Of a DNA stretch of 64,000 nt, positions 41,866 to 50,458 are shown one piece after another. Both the position numbers and the translations under genes were made by a program. The notes under the pieces are model-generated. The model was not told where the DNA came from, ran no database searches, and worked only from the letters and a program-made list of their open reading frames with translations. Numbering within the stretch: the stretch's first letter is position 1; every line of letters begins with the position of its first letter. The stretch covers positions 1 through 64,000 of the forward strand of contig DATELY010000092.1 in NCBI GenBank assembly GCA_035276085.1. Direction: 5' to 3'. This stretch comes from DATELY01 sp035276085 (GTDB lineage: Bacteria; Pseudomonadota; Gammaproteobacteria; Steroidobacterales; Steroidobacteraceae).

Positions 41866-43161
41866 ATGCAAGGCCAGAAACCCATGCGTCGAGTGGCGAT
41901 TGTCGGCGGCTTGCGCATTCCATTCGCGCGCTCGATGGGCGCCTATGCGCGGCAGTCGAATCAGCAGATGCTGGTTGCAGTGCTGCGCGGGCTGGTCGAG
42001 CGCTTCAAGTTGCAGGGCGAGGTATTGGGGGATGTCGGAGCGGGCGCGGTATTGAAGCATTCGCGCGATTTCAATCTCACGCGTGAGGCCGTGCTCGAAA
42101 GCGGCTTGTCCGCACGCACGCCTGCTTTCGATCTGCAGCGGGCCTGTGGCACCAGCCTGGAGACGGCCATCGTTCTTGGATTGAAGATCGCATCCGGGCA
42201 GATCGAATCGGCGCTCGCCGGCGGTGTCGATACGGCGAGCGATGTCCCCATCGTGTACCCCGATGACTATCGCGACATTCTGTTGAGCGCTTCGCGTGCG
42301 CGCACGTTGGGCTCACGACTTGCACCCTTCTTGAAGCTGCGTCCGCGGCATTTCCGGCCGCAGTTGCCCGCCGTGGTGGAGCCGCGTACAGGTCGATCCA
42401 TGGGACAGAGCTGCGAGCTGATGGCGCGCGAGTGGCACATCGAACGGCGCGCCCAGGACGAGCTTGCGCTCGAGAGTCACCGTAAAGCGGCTGCGGCATG
42501 GCAGTCCGGCTTCTATGCGGATCTGGTGATCCCGTTCGGCGGCTTGCAACAGGACAACAACATCCGCCCCGACACCACGCTGGAGAAGCTGGCCCAGCTC
42601 CCGCCGGTCTTTGCCAAAGATGGCAAGGGAACGCTCACGGCGGGTAACTCCACACCGATGACCGATGGCGCCGCGGGTGTCCTGCTGGCCTCAGAGGAGT
42701 GGGCGCGCGCGCACAACCTGACGGTTCAGGCGTATTTGAGCTGGGGCAAGGCCGCCGCCGTGGACTTCGAGCACCGCGATGGGTTGCTGATGGCGCCGGT
42801 CTATGCAGTCCCGCGCCTGCTCGCCGATGCCGGGTTGACCTTGAAGGACTTCGACTTCTACGAAATCCACGAAGCCTTCGAAGCGCAGGTGCTCTGCACA
42901 CTGGCAGCCTGGGAGTCGGAGCAGTTCTGCCGCGAGCGGCTCGGGTTGAACGGTCCGTTCGGCACGATCGATCGGTCCAAGCTCAACGTGAAGGGTGGGA
43001 GCGTTGCCATGGGCCACCCGTTTGCGGCCACGGGTGCACGCATCGTCGGGACGTTGGCGAAGCTGCTGGCGCAGCGTGGGACCGGACGGGGTCTGATCTC
43101 TGTCTGTACGGCGGGCGGGATGGGAGTCACTGCCATCCTGGAAGGACCGCATGCCGCGTGA
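41866..43161 (+). CDS. fadI: Acetyl-CoA C-acyltransferase (FadI-like thiolase)
   Basis: This 431-residue thiolase has the nucleophilic Cys in DLQRACGTSLETAIVLGLK (near residue 94), the NEAFA-equivalent IHEAFEAQVLCTLA, GGSVAMGHPFAATGARIV with the catalytic His and VCTAGGMGVTAILE with the second catalytic Cys. It cleaves 3-ketoacyl-CoA or condenses acetyl-CoA; the Ile/Ala-rich ends are closer to FadI than to PhaA by eye. The start at 41866 is the first ATG; an ATG at 41884 is also possible. No beta-oxidation partner lies beside it. Confidence 0.88.
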   Translation: MQGQKPMRRVAIVGGLRIPFARSMGAYARQSNQQMLVAVLRGLVERFKLQGEVLGDVGAGAVLKHSRDFNLTREAVLESGLSARTPAFDLQRACGTSLETAIVLGLKIASGQIESALAGGVDTASDVPIVYPDDYRDILLSASRARTLGSRLAPFLKLRPRHFRPQLPAVVEPRTGRSMGQSCELMAREWHIERRAQDELALESHRKAAAAWQSGFYADLVIPFGGLQQDNNIRPDTTLEKLAQLPPVFAKDGKGTLTAGNSTPMTDGAAGVLLASEEWARAHNLTVQAYLSWGKAAAVDFEHRDGLLMAPVYAVPRLLADAGLTLKDFDFYEIHEAFEAQVLCTLAAWESEQFCRERLGLNGPFGTIDRSKLNVKGGSVAMGHPFAATGARIVGTLAKLLAQRGTGRGLISVCTAGGMGVTAILEGPHAA

Positions 43162-43538
43162 TGGGGACTTCAGATCCTGGAATCAAAAAATGCCCACCGA
43201 TCGGAGCACCGCGATCCCGGGGAGGGGGGCAGTAACGAATCGCGAGCTCCGATCAGTCGGCACCTGGCACGGACCAGTGAAACTTGAAGGGCATCCATGC
43301 CCGGTTGCATGTCCCATGTGGGTCCGTGTGAAGAATCCATTTCCACGCACATGCACATCCTTACTCATGAAAGCGACAAAGCTAGGTACATTCCCTCAAT
43401 TAATGGTCAGCGTTATGTCCCGCCGGTGCGTGAGGTCAAAGAGTGTGTAGCGTACGCACTGTGCTGGCGCCAGCGTCTGTCATATCGCACGCCAATTGGG
43501 CGAGACTCGCACATCGGTTGAACAGCTTCGGATCCTGA
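43162..43538. other. Intergenic region thiolase / ferrochelatase
   Basis: These 377 bases look AT-richer than their surroundings. GATCGGAGC (43199-43207) pairs with GCTCCGATC (43246-43254). A 74-codon plus-strand frame at 43297-43521 has no ribosome site or recognisable motif. The region may hold a long hemH leader or promoter, or a decayed gene. Nothing more can be supported. Confidence 0.4.
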
Positions 43539-44636
43539 ATGACCGTCCCGACCGCCCCCGACCGCTCGTTTCAGCATGGCTCGATCGCAACCACCGCGGT
43601 ACTGCTGGTGAACCTGGGTACACCGGATGCGCCCACGCCACCGGCGGTGCGGGCGTTTCTGAAAGAATTTCTCTCAGACCCCCGCGTCGTCGAAGCCCCG
43701 CGCTGGCTGTGGTGGCTGGCGCTGAATGGCGTGATCCTGCGTATCCGTCCGCGGCGCAGTGCTCACGCCTATCAACAGATCTGGACGGAGCGCGGCTCGC
43801 CGCTGCTCGTCCACAGCCGCGAGCTCGCGAGCAAGCTGCAGGACCGCTTGCAACACCTGTCGCCCGGTTTTCGGCTGGCGCTCGGGATGACGTATGGCTC
43901 GCCCTCGATCCATTCGGCGCTCGCGCAATTGAAAGCAGCCGGCATGCGGCGCCTCCTGGTGTTGCCGCTCTATCCTCAGTACTCCGCCACCACGACGGCA
44001 GCCGTATTCGATCGTGTCACGCAAGAGTTGCAGAACTGGCGCTGGTTGCCGGAACTGCGGTTCGTCACGCAGTACTTCCGCGAGCCGCTGTATCTGGACG
44101 CTGCGGCCGACACCATCCGCGAACACTGGCGCACGCAGGGTCGCAAACACCTGCTGTTCTCGTTTCACAGCATCCCGCAGCGGTATTTCGCGGCGGGCGA
44201 TCCGTACTTCTGCCAGTGCCAGGAAACGGCACGTCGCGTCGCCGGGTTACTCGAACTGCCGCCGAGCGAGTGGAGTGTCAGCTTCCAGTCGCAGGTCGCC
44301 CGACAGCAGTGGTTGCAGCCCTATACCGACCGATGGCTCGTCGAGCGCGCCCGCGCCGGACTGAAAGGAGTGACCGTCGCTTGCCCCGGTTTTGCAATCG
44401 ACAATCTCGAAACGCTGGAAGAGATTGCGATCCGCAACCGCCAGGCATTTTTCAACGCGGGCGGGGAGCACTACGACTATGTGCCCGCGTTGAACGCGAC
44501 CGAGAATCACGTCGAGCTGCTGACCCAGCTGATCCTCAAGCACACGCAAGGCTGGGATGAGCTGGCTCAGGAGCCGGATGACACCGGCCGGCAGCTCGCG
44601 CGCGAGCGCGCCCACGGCATGGGAGCACAGCGGTAG
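43539..44636 (+). CDS. hemH: Ferrochelatase
   Basis: This 365-residue enzyme inserts ferrous iron into protoporphyrin IX, the last step of haem b synthesis. Family segments are visible: VLLVNLGTPDAPTPPAVRAF, GSPLLVHSRELA, the metal-site His in LLFSFHSIPQRYF, and the Glu-rich region CPGFAIDNLETLEEIAI. Length is typical of proteobacterial enzymes. It would supply haem to the cytochrome b561 (48402) and to the possible FixL haem PAS. The start codon follows a 377-base gap. An inverted repeat element lies about 40 bases downstream. Confidence 0.94.
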   Translation: MTVPTAPDRSFQHGSIATTAVLLVNLGTPDAPTPPAVRAFLKEFLSDPRVVEAPRWLWWLALNGVILRIRPRRSAHAYQQIWTERGSPLLVHSRELASKLQDRLQHLSPGFRLALGMTYGSPSIHSALAQLKAAGMRRLLVLPLYPQYSATTTAAVFDRVTQELQNWRWLPELRFVTQYFREPLYLDAAADTIREHWRTQGRKHLLFSFHSIPQRYFAAGDPYFCQCQETARRVAGLLELPPSEWSVSFQSQVARQQWLQPYTDRWLVERARAGLKGVTVACPGFAIDNLETLEEIAIRNRQAFFNAGGEHYDYVPALNATENHVELLTQLILKHTQGWDELAQEPDDTGRQLARERAHGMGAQR

Positions 44637-44675
44637 TTCCTGAATCAGTCATGCGTGAACGTCAATTTGGCGAAC

Positions 44676-44746
44676 GGAAATGGCGCAACGGCGTAATGGC
44701 GTCAGCAATCGGGCGCTTGACGCCATTTCGCCCTCCCGCCATTGCG
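44676..44746. repeat. Inverted repeat element (AATGGCGTCA family), copy 1
   Basis: The left arm (44676-44704, ending GGCGTAATGGCGTCA) and right arm (44718-44746, TGACGCCATTTCGCCCTCCC, ending CGCCATTGCG) are complementary over most of 29 bases around a 13-base loop. It starts 40 bases after the hemH stop. It is related to the element at 52689-52747, with which it shares CGTAATGGCGTCAG and CCCGCCAT in the same order. Confidence 0.75.
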
Positions 44747-44789
44747 TGCTGAGGCATGTACGCGAATTTCCAACTCACCAGGTTCTTCC

Positions 44790-45503
44790 ATGCTCGGTCG
44801 CTATCTCGAAATCGGCATTCCCACCGCGCAGATCCAGGATTCCATCGGCTTCTACGAAGCGCTCGGCTTCTCGCAGGCATTGACGGGCGAAACCTGGACT
44901 CATCCCTACGCCGTGTTGACCGACGGCCGCTTGTTCATCGGCTTGCATGCAACCGCATGGGATGGCCCACGGCTGACCTATGTGCAGCCTGAGCTGCGGC
45001 GACACGTGGATGCCCTGGAGCGTGCCGGTGTCACCGCCGATTCGCTGCAGTTGGCGAGCGATGCATTCAATGAGCTCTCGTTCACGGCACTGCCCGACGT
45101 GCGCGTTCAGCTGCTCGAAGCGCGCACCTTTTCGCCCCCCGATCTGACCTCCGAATCCGCCTGCGGCTACTTCAGCGAGTGGGGCCGGCCGGTGCGCGAT
45201 TTCGCGGGCTTGAGCGAGCACTGGGAACGGCTGGGCTTCGTCGCCTTGAGCACCACGAACGAACCCTTCCCGCGCATGAGCGTTACGAGTAGCGGCATCA
45301 ATCTGGGCTTCTACCGTACGCGGGCCCTGCGCCATCCGGTGCTCACCTTTGAAGATGCAGACATGGGCCAGCGCATCGAAGCCCTGCGCGCGCGCGGCTT
45401 CGCCTTCAGCGACGAGATGCCCGATGCGCTCGACGAGCAGCTCAACGGCGTGCTCATTGCACCGGAAGGCACGCGCTTGCTGCTGCTGAACACAACCGAT
45501 TGA
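44790..45503 (+). CDS. VOC-superfamily protein (two glyoxalase-like domains)
   Basis: This 237-residue protein has two vicinal-oxygen-chelate modules: residues 1-115 (YLEIGIPTAQIQDSIGFYEALGF, VLTDGRLFIGLHATA) and 125-237 (FAGLSEHWERLGFVALST, LTFEDADMGQRIEALRARGF). The family includes glyoxalase, dioxygenases and antibiotic-binding proteins; the metal residues are not obvious here, so function is unclear. The start at 44790 has AGG upstream and begins the first VOC strand; a longer GTG reading runs through the preceding repeat. It ends 21 bases before the S46 peptidase. Confidence 0.8.
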   Translation: MLGRYLEIGIPTAQIQDSIGFYEALGFSQALTGETWTHPYAVLTDGRLFIGLHATAWDGPRLTYVQPELRRHVDALERAGVTADSLQLASDAFNELSFTALPDVRVQLLEARTFSPPDLTSESACGYFSEWGRPVRDFAGLSEHWERLGFVALSTTNEPFPRMSVTSSGINLGFYRTRALRHPVLTFEDADMGQRIEALRARGFAFSDEMPDALDEQLNGVLIAPEGTRLLLLNTTD

Positions 45504-45524
45504 CGACCACTCGAGGAGAGTCGA

Positions 45525-47624
45525 ATGTCCACGCCCGTTTCGCGAAGAGTTGCAACGCTCTGTGCTGCGCTGGCCGCCGTGGTCAGTGGACACGAAGCGC
45601 TGGCCGATGAAGGCATGTGGACACTGGACAATTTCCCGAGCGCGGCGGTCCGCGAGAAGTATCACGTCGATATCGGCCGCGACTGGCTCGAGAACGCACG
45701 TCAGGGTGTCACTCGACACGAGTCCGGCTGCACCGGATCGTTCGCCTCCGGTGCGGGGCTGGTGCTCACCAACCATCACTGCGCCCTGCAGTGTCTGGCG
45801 CAGCTGTCGTCCGAGCGTGAAGACCTGGTCGGTAACGGCTTCATCGCCGGCACGCGCGAGCAGGAGCGCCAGTGCCCCGGCGAGATTCTGTCGGTGTTGA
45901 TGGCGACGGAAGAGGTCACCGCCGCAGTAAACGCAGCCACGAAAGGCTTGCCGACGACACAGGCCAACGAAGCACGTAAGCGCGAGCTCAGCAAACTGGA
46001 GGCGGCCTGCGTGGAGCGCTCGAAGAAGGACAAGGCGACCGGACCCTTGCAGTGCGAGTCCGTGACGCTCTATCAAGGCGGGCAGTACTTTCTATACAAG
46101 TACAAACGCTATGACGACGTGCGCCTCGTGTTCGCGCCGCATGAAGAGATCGCAGCGTTCGGCGGCGACCCCGACAACTTCAACTTCCCTCGCTGGTCGC
46201 TCGATTTCAGCCTGATGCGCGCCTACGAAGGCGGTAAGCCGGCCGCGACTCAACATCATTTCCCCTGGCGAGTGGAAGGTCCGAAGGAAGGCGAGCCGGT
46301 GTTCGTGTTCGGCCATCCTGGCACGACGCAACGGCTCTTCACGCCGGCACAACTCGCGTTTCAACGCGACACCGTGATGCCGAGCTATCTGTTGAGGAAT
46401 GCGGAGTTCCGCGGTCGCATCTTGCAGTGGGCAAAGAGCGGTCCGGAGCCGGCGCGTATCGTGCAAGGCGAACAGATGGGCGTGGAGAACTCGCTCAAGG
46501 TGTATCGCCAGTTGAATCAGGCGCTGCTCGATGGCCGTCTCATCGACCTGAAGACCAAGGAGCTTGCCAGCCTGCGCGAACGCGCCGGCAACAAGCCCGA
46601 GCTGGTGCAAGAGCTCGACGCCGCGCAAAGCGACATCGAGGCAGCGATGCAGGCGTATCGCGAGCTCTATGACCGTTACCTGTTTCTCGAAGCCGGCGCC
46701 GGATTCATGAGCGATCTCTACGACTATGCTCATGCACTCGTGCGCGCCGCTGCCGAGCGCACGCTGCCGAATGAACAGCGCTTGCGCGAATACGCGGAGT
46801 CGAGCTTGCCGAAGATTCGAGCCAGCGTGCTGGCGGCACAGCCGATTTATCCCGAGTTCGAGCAACTCAAGCTGTCGCACTCGCTGGAAAAGCTGCGTGA
46901 GTTCCTGGGACCTGACGATTCCGTGGTGCGCAAGCTGTTGGCTCACGACTCACCCGATACGCTGGCGCGGCGTCTGATCTCCGGCACGAAACTGGCGGAC
47001 GTCAAAGTACGCGAGCAGCTCTGGCAAGGCGGCGAGAAAGCGATCGCGCAATCGCAGGATCCGATGATCGTGCTCGCGCGTGACCTCGATCCCGGGAAGC
47101 GTGCCATCCGCAAGGCTTACGAGGATCGTGTGCAAGCGCCCGTCGCGGTCGCACAGGAACGCTTGGCGCGAGTGCGCTTTGCCGTGCTCGGCACCAGCAC
47201 GTATCCCGATGCAACGTTCACGCTGCGCGCGAGCTACGGCGCAGTGACGGGCTGGACAGAAAAAGGACAGGACGTCCCGCCGTTCACGCATCTCGATCGA
47301 CTCTACGAACGTACCACCGGCCAGAAGCCGTTTGCCCTGCCGCAAGTGTGGCTCGATGCCCGAGCGAAACTCGATCCCAAAACACCCTTCAACTACACGA
47401 CGACGAACGATATCGTCGGCGGTAACTCAGGCAGTCCGGTGATCGATGCGCAAGGCCGGCTCGTCGGTCTCGCCTTCGATGGCAACATCCATTCGATTGC
47501 AGGACGCTATGGCTACGATCCGGCCGTCAATCGCGCCATCGCCGTTCATCCCGCCATCATCATGACGGCTCTGGAACAGGTTTATCCGGCACGGCACCTG
47601 GCCGCGGAGATCAAGGGGCAGTAA
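45525..47624 (+). CDS. S46-family exported dipeptidyl-peptidase
   Basis: This 699-residue protein has a signal peptide (RRVATLCAALAAVVSGHEALA) and the S46 catalytic triad: His in LTNHHCALQ (residues 81-89), Asp in FGGDPDNFNFPRW (about 225) and Ser635 in VGGNSGSPV. Between them is the helical domain typical of DPP7/DPP11. These periplasmic enzymes remove dipeptides from peptide N-termini; DPP7 prefers hydrophobic and DPP11 acidic residues. I cannot assign the subclass. It works on peptides entering from outside and fits a protein-degrading lifestyle. Its 3' end overlaps the YceI lipoprotein gene by 14 bases, convergent. Confidence 0.92.
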   Translation: MSTPVSRRVATLCAALAAVVSGHEALADEGMWTLDNFPSAAVREKYHVDIGRDWLENARQGVTRHESGCTGSFASGAGLVLTNHHCALQCLAQLSSEREDLVGNGFIAGTREQERQCPGEILSVLMATEEVTAAVNAATKGLPTTQANEARKRELSKLEAACVERSKKDKATGPLQCESVTLYQGGQYFLYKYKRYDDVRLVFAPHEEIAAFGGDPDNFNFPRWSLDFSLMRAYEGGKPAATQHHFPWRVEGPKEGEPVFVFGHPGTTQRLFTPAQLAFQRDTVMPSYLLRNAEFRGRILQWAKSGPEPARIVQGEQMGVENSLKVYRQLNQALLDGRLIDLKTKELASLRERAGNKPELVQELDAAQSDIEAAMQAYRELYDRYLFLEAGAGFMSDLYDYAHALVRAAAERTLPNEQRLREYAESSLPKIRASVLAAQPIYPEFEQLKLSHSLEKLREFLGPDDSVVRKLLAHDSPDTLARRLISGTKLADVKVREQLWQGGEKAIAQSQDPMIVLARDLDPGKRAIRKAYEDRVQAPVAVAQERLARVRFAVLGTSTYPDATFTLRASYGAVTGWTEKGQDVPPFTHLDRLYERTTGQKPFALPQVWLDARAKLDPKTPFNYTTTNDIVGGNSGSPVIDAQGRLVGLAFDGNIHSIAGRYGYDPAVNRAIAVHPAIIMTALEQVYPARHLAAEIKGQ

Positions 47625-48318
47625 CGGCACTCAAGTCGAATCGCACTCGCAGCTCGTCCTGTACCTGGACCGCACCCAATGCGACGCTGAAGGGTGTGAT
47701 GCCGAACTCGGTCTGGCGGAGGGTGAACTCGCCCTTGGCATGCACGCGGTGGGCGTCGACCGTGACCGTGGCAGGAACGGGAATTTCGCGCCTCGCGCCT
47801 TTCAACGTGATGGCTGCGGTGATTTCCGGCTGAGGCAACCGACCGGCGATGCGAGTGGAGGCCAGCTCGATCTTGGGGTACTGCGCTCCATCGAGCACTT
47901 CTGCGCGCAGCATGTTGGTTCGTGTACCGGCTTTGTCTTTGTCGGGAATATCGGGCGGAAAGTCGTTCCCCGCGGCGAGCCGCGCCTCGCGATCGTCCAC
48001 GACGACATCGTTCACAGGGAATTCCAGCTGAAATCCCGAGCGACTCAGCTGCTGCGGATGGACCCACACTCGACCGCTCAGCGCCTTCACGGTCATGACG
48101 TGATTGTGGCCGAGCCGCGCCATCGGCCCACCGCGGTACACGAGCACATAGACCTGCGAAGCGTCCGGATCGATCGTGTAGATCGTCGCCCCTTCCAACT
48201 GGGGCGCAGGAACTTTCGTGGGGGGAGCCGGCGCTGGCGCTTCAACGACTCGTGGACGCGGGCACCCCGCCAGGAACAGAAGGATGCCGACCAACGCAAC
48301 AGCGGCGCTACGACGCAT
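47611..48318 (-). CDS. YceI-domain lipoprotein
   Basis: This 235-residue protein has a lipoprotein signal (MRRSAAVALVGILLFLAGC, lipidated Cys19) and a Pro/Ala-rich linker, then a YceI lipocalin-like barrel (YTIDPDASQVYVLVYRGG, LGHNHVMTVKALSGRVWVHP, ITLKGARREIPVPATVTV, FGITPFSVALG). The family binds isoprenoid-type ligands. The start at 48318 is supported by GGAGAGG upstream. It is divergent from the cytochrome b561-YceI pair by 83 bases, so two YceI proteins flank one cytochrome b561. Confidence 0.87.
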   Translation of the reverse strand: MRRSAAVALVGILLFLAGCPRPRVVEAPAPAPPTKVPAPQLEGATIYTIDPDASQVYVLVYRGGPMARLGHNHVMTVKALSGRVWVHPQQLSRSGFQLEFPVNDVVVDDREARLAAGNDFPPDIPDKDKAGTRTNMLRAEVLDGAQYPKIELASTRIAGRLPQPEITAAITLKGARREIPVPATVTVDAHRVHAKGEFTLRQTEFGITPFSVALGAVQVQDELRVRFDLSAVTAP

Positions 48319-48401
48319 GAGCCTCTCCGACGTGAGTGGACGGGAATGAAAATACCTTAGACTTGAGTCCTCAGACGGGTCCGTCGCGTTCAAGAGGGCA
48401 C

Positions 48402-48959
48402 ATGTCTATTCCATGGCGCAACACAGCAGCGCGTTACGGCGGCATCGCTCAGCTATTCCATTGGGCGATCGTCGCACTGATCATCACGCAATTCGTACTG
48501 GCGAATCGCGCGGGTGATCTGCCGCTCGGCGTGAAGAAAATTGCCGTCCTGGCGCAGCACAAGTCGGTGGGCATGACCGTGCTGATGCTGGCGCTCCTGC
48601 GCGTGACCTGGCGCTTCGCCAATCCCGTGCCTGAGGAACCCTCGACGATGCCAGCGTGGCAACGGCTGGCTGCACGCGGTTCGCACACGTTGCTGTACCT
48701 GCTGTTGTTCATCATGCCGCTGAGCGGCTGGCTGATGTCATCGGCGCGCAACTTCCCCGTAAGCTGGTTCGGGCTGTTCACCTTTCCGGATCTCATCGAG
48801 CCCGATCGCGCCTTGTACGAACGCCTGCACGATGTGCATGAGTTGCTGGCTGGCACCTTGTTCGTGGTGGCCATCCTCCACGCACTCGCCGCGTTGAAGC
48901 ATCACTTCTTCGATCGCGACAACGTTTTGAGACGCATGCTGCCCGTGAGGTTGAAATGA
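48402..48959 (+). CDS. Cytochrome b561 (YceJ-like)
   Basis: This 185-residue inner-membrane protein has four hydrophobic segments and the haem-ligand histidines of bacterial cytochrome b561: QLFHWAIVALIITQF, LAQHKSVGMTVLM, LLYLLLFIMPLSGWLM and LHDVHELLAGTLFVVAILHALAALKHH (quoted in parts). It carries electrons between quinol and periplasmic acceptors, or superoxide in E. coli CybB. The start at 48402 follows GAGGG. It overlaps the YceI gene by four bases, the same order as yceJ-yceI in E. coli. Confidence 0.92.
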   Translation: MSIPWRNTAARYGGIAQLFHWAIVALIITQFVLANRAGDLPLGVKKIAVLAQHKSVGMTVLMLALLRVTWRFANPVPEEPSTMPAWQRLAARGSHTLLYLLLFIMPLSGWLMSSARNFPVSWFGLFTFPDLIEPDRALYERLHDVHELLAGTLFVVAILHALAALKHHFFDRDNVLRRMLPVRLK

Positions 48960-49492
48960 AGCGCTCTACGATCGTCCTGTACATCCTCTCTCTCGGCGCC
49001 GGTGCCGTATACGGCGCTCAATGGCAGGCAGCGGCGCCACAAAGCCGACTCACGTTCAACGCGGTGCAGGCCGGGGCCGAATTTCAAGGACAGTTCAAAC
49101 AATTCACGGCGAACGTGACGTTCGATCCCGCAAAACCCACGGAGTGTCAGTTCGATGTCACGATCGCGACGACATCCGTCGACACTCAGGACGCGGAGCG
49201 GGACGACACGTTGAAGAGTGCGGATCTATTCGACGCCAAACGCTTTCCCCAATCGCGCTACCTGTCGAAAGGCTGCACCGCGCGCGGTCAACAGTTCATG
49301 AGCAATGGCAAGCTCACGTTGCGCAACGTCACGCGCGATGTGCCGATCACGTTCACCTTCGATGGCAAGACGCTGAAGGGCAGCGCGCAGGTGAAGCGCC
49401 TGGACTTCGGCGTCGGTCAGGGCGATTGGAAGGATACGGAATGGGTGGCGAACGAGGTGAAGGTTGGGTTCGTGCTGCAGCCGAAAAGCTGA
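48956..49492 (+). CDS. yceI: Periplasmic YceI-family protein
   Basis: This 178-residue protein has a signal peptide (KRSTIVLYILSLGAGAVYG) and a YceI barrel (SRLTFNAVQAGAEFQGQFKQF, NGKLTLRNVTRDVPITFTF, LDFGVGQGDWKDTEWVANEV). The WVANEVKV end is typical. It probably binds polyprenyl or quinone-like lipids in the periplasm, and is translationally coupled to cytochrome b561 (ATGA overlap), so they probably work together in electron or lipid traffic. The exact ligand is unknown. Confidence 0.9.
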   Translation: MKRSTIVLYILSLGAGAVYGAQWQAAAPQSRLTFNAVQAGAEFQGQFKQFTANVTFDPAKPTECQFDVTIATTSVDTQDAERDDTLKSADLFDAKRFPQSRYLSKGCTARGQQFMSNGKLTLRNVTRDVPITFTFDGKTLKGSAQVKRLDFGVGQGDWKDTEWVANEVKVGFVLQPKS

Positions 49493-49574
49493 GCTGTTCT
49501 GGTGTCGCGCCAGCCGCTCAGGGTGGTCGGCCTACGCTCGCGCGCTGGGCCATGTGTCCTCGATCATCCGCCCC

Positions 49575-50456
49575 TCATGCCTGCGCCTCAGCCAACAGCC
49601 GCGCAATCATCCGTTCGGCCTGCGGCTGGTAGGTGCCGCCGAACAGATTGAAGTGATTCAGAACGTGATAGAGCTGGTATAGCACGCGCCGCGTATCGGC
49701 ACCGGCTGCCAATGGCCAGGCACTTTCATACGCACGGTAGAAGTCCCTGCCAAAGCCGCCGAACAAGTGCGTCATCGCCAATTCGGCTTCGCGGTCAGCG
49801 TAGTACACGGCGGGATCGAAGATCACGGGTTGACCGTCACGGCCCACGGCGTAGTTGCCGTTCCAGAGATCGCCATGGATGAGCGATGGCCGGGGCGTAT
49901 GACCGGTAAAGAACGTCGGCACGAGCGCGATGAGTCGCGCGCCCTGGTCGAGCAACCGTGCAGTCGCGCCGTTTGCGCGGGCGCAATCCAATTGATACGT
50001 GAGACGTGCCTGTTGCCAGAACTCGATCCAATCCTCACACGGTGGATTCAGTTGCGGTGTCGAGCCGATGAAGTTGTCGCGATGCCATCCGAAGCGGTCG
50101 CAGGTTGCCCGGTGCAACCGAGCGAGCTGTTCGCCGAAGCGCGCGTCGCTCGCGTCACTGTTCGCGCCGAACTCGATCCACTCGAACACTGCATAGGCGT
50201 GAAGCGCCGTTTGCCGCGATACGATGACAGCCGGCGTGCGGATCGCGTCTGCGCGCGCGAGCTCGCGCAGTCCTTCGCACTCCGCGTCGAGCTGCGGCGC
50301 GACCGCGGACGGACCGAATTTGAGAAAGACCGTACCTCGGCTGGTCTCCACTCGCAGGGCTGTGTGTATCGAGCCGCCGCCAACGGAACGCGCAGCAGGC
50401 GACAGGGTGCATCCCAAGGCACCCTGCAAATCCGCGGCGATGTCTGCGGGCAGCAT
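49575..50456 (-). CDS. Fructosamine kinase family protein
   Basis: This 293-residue kinase-like protein has the FN3K/aminoglycoside-phosphotransferase fold: N-lobe GGGSIHTALRVETSRGTVFLK with the ATP Lys, hinge FEWIEFG, catalytic loop LIHGDLWNGNYAV and the DFG-like IFDPAVYYADREAELAM. FN3K phosphorylates the 3-hydroxyl of protein-bound fructosamine or ribulosamine, repairing glycation. The start at 50456 follows the 2OG-Fe oxygenase stop by two bases, so translation is coupled. It fits a damage-repair role. It ends convergently with yceI after an 82-base gap without a clear terminator. Confidence 0.9.
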   Translation of the reverse strand: MLPADIAADLQGALGCTLSPAARSVGGGSIHTALRVETSRGTVFLKFGPSAVAPQLDAECEGLRELARADAIRTPAVIVSRQTALHAYAVFEWIEFGANSDASDARFGEQLARLHRATCDRFGWHRDNFIGSTPQLNPPCEDWIEFWQQARLTYQLDCARANGATARLLDQGARLIALVPTFFTGHTPRPSLIHGDLWNGNYAVGRDGQPVIFDPAVYYADREAELAMTHLFGGFGRDFYRAYESAWPLAAGADTRRVLYQLYHVLNHFNLFGGTYQPQAERMIARLLAEAQA

Positions 50457-50458
50457 GA

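Noticed and set aside
43297..43521. A 74-codon plus-strand frame before hemH
   Set aside because: No ribosome site, no domain; the region is described as intergenic instead.
44775..46076. A 433-codon minus-strand open frame
   Set aside because: Antisense to the VOC and S46 genes, both of which have clear family motifs.
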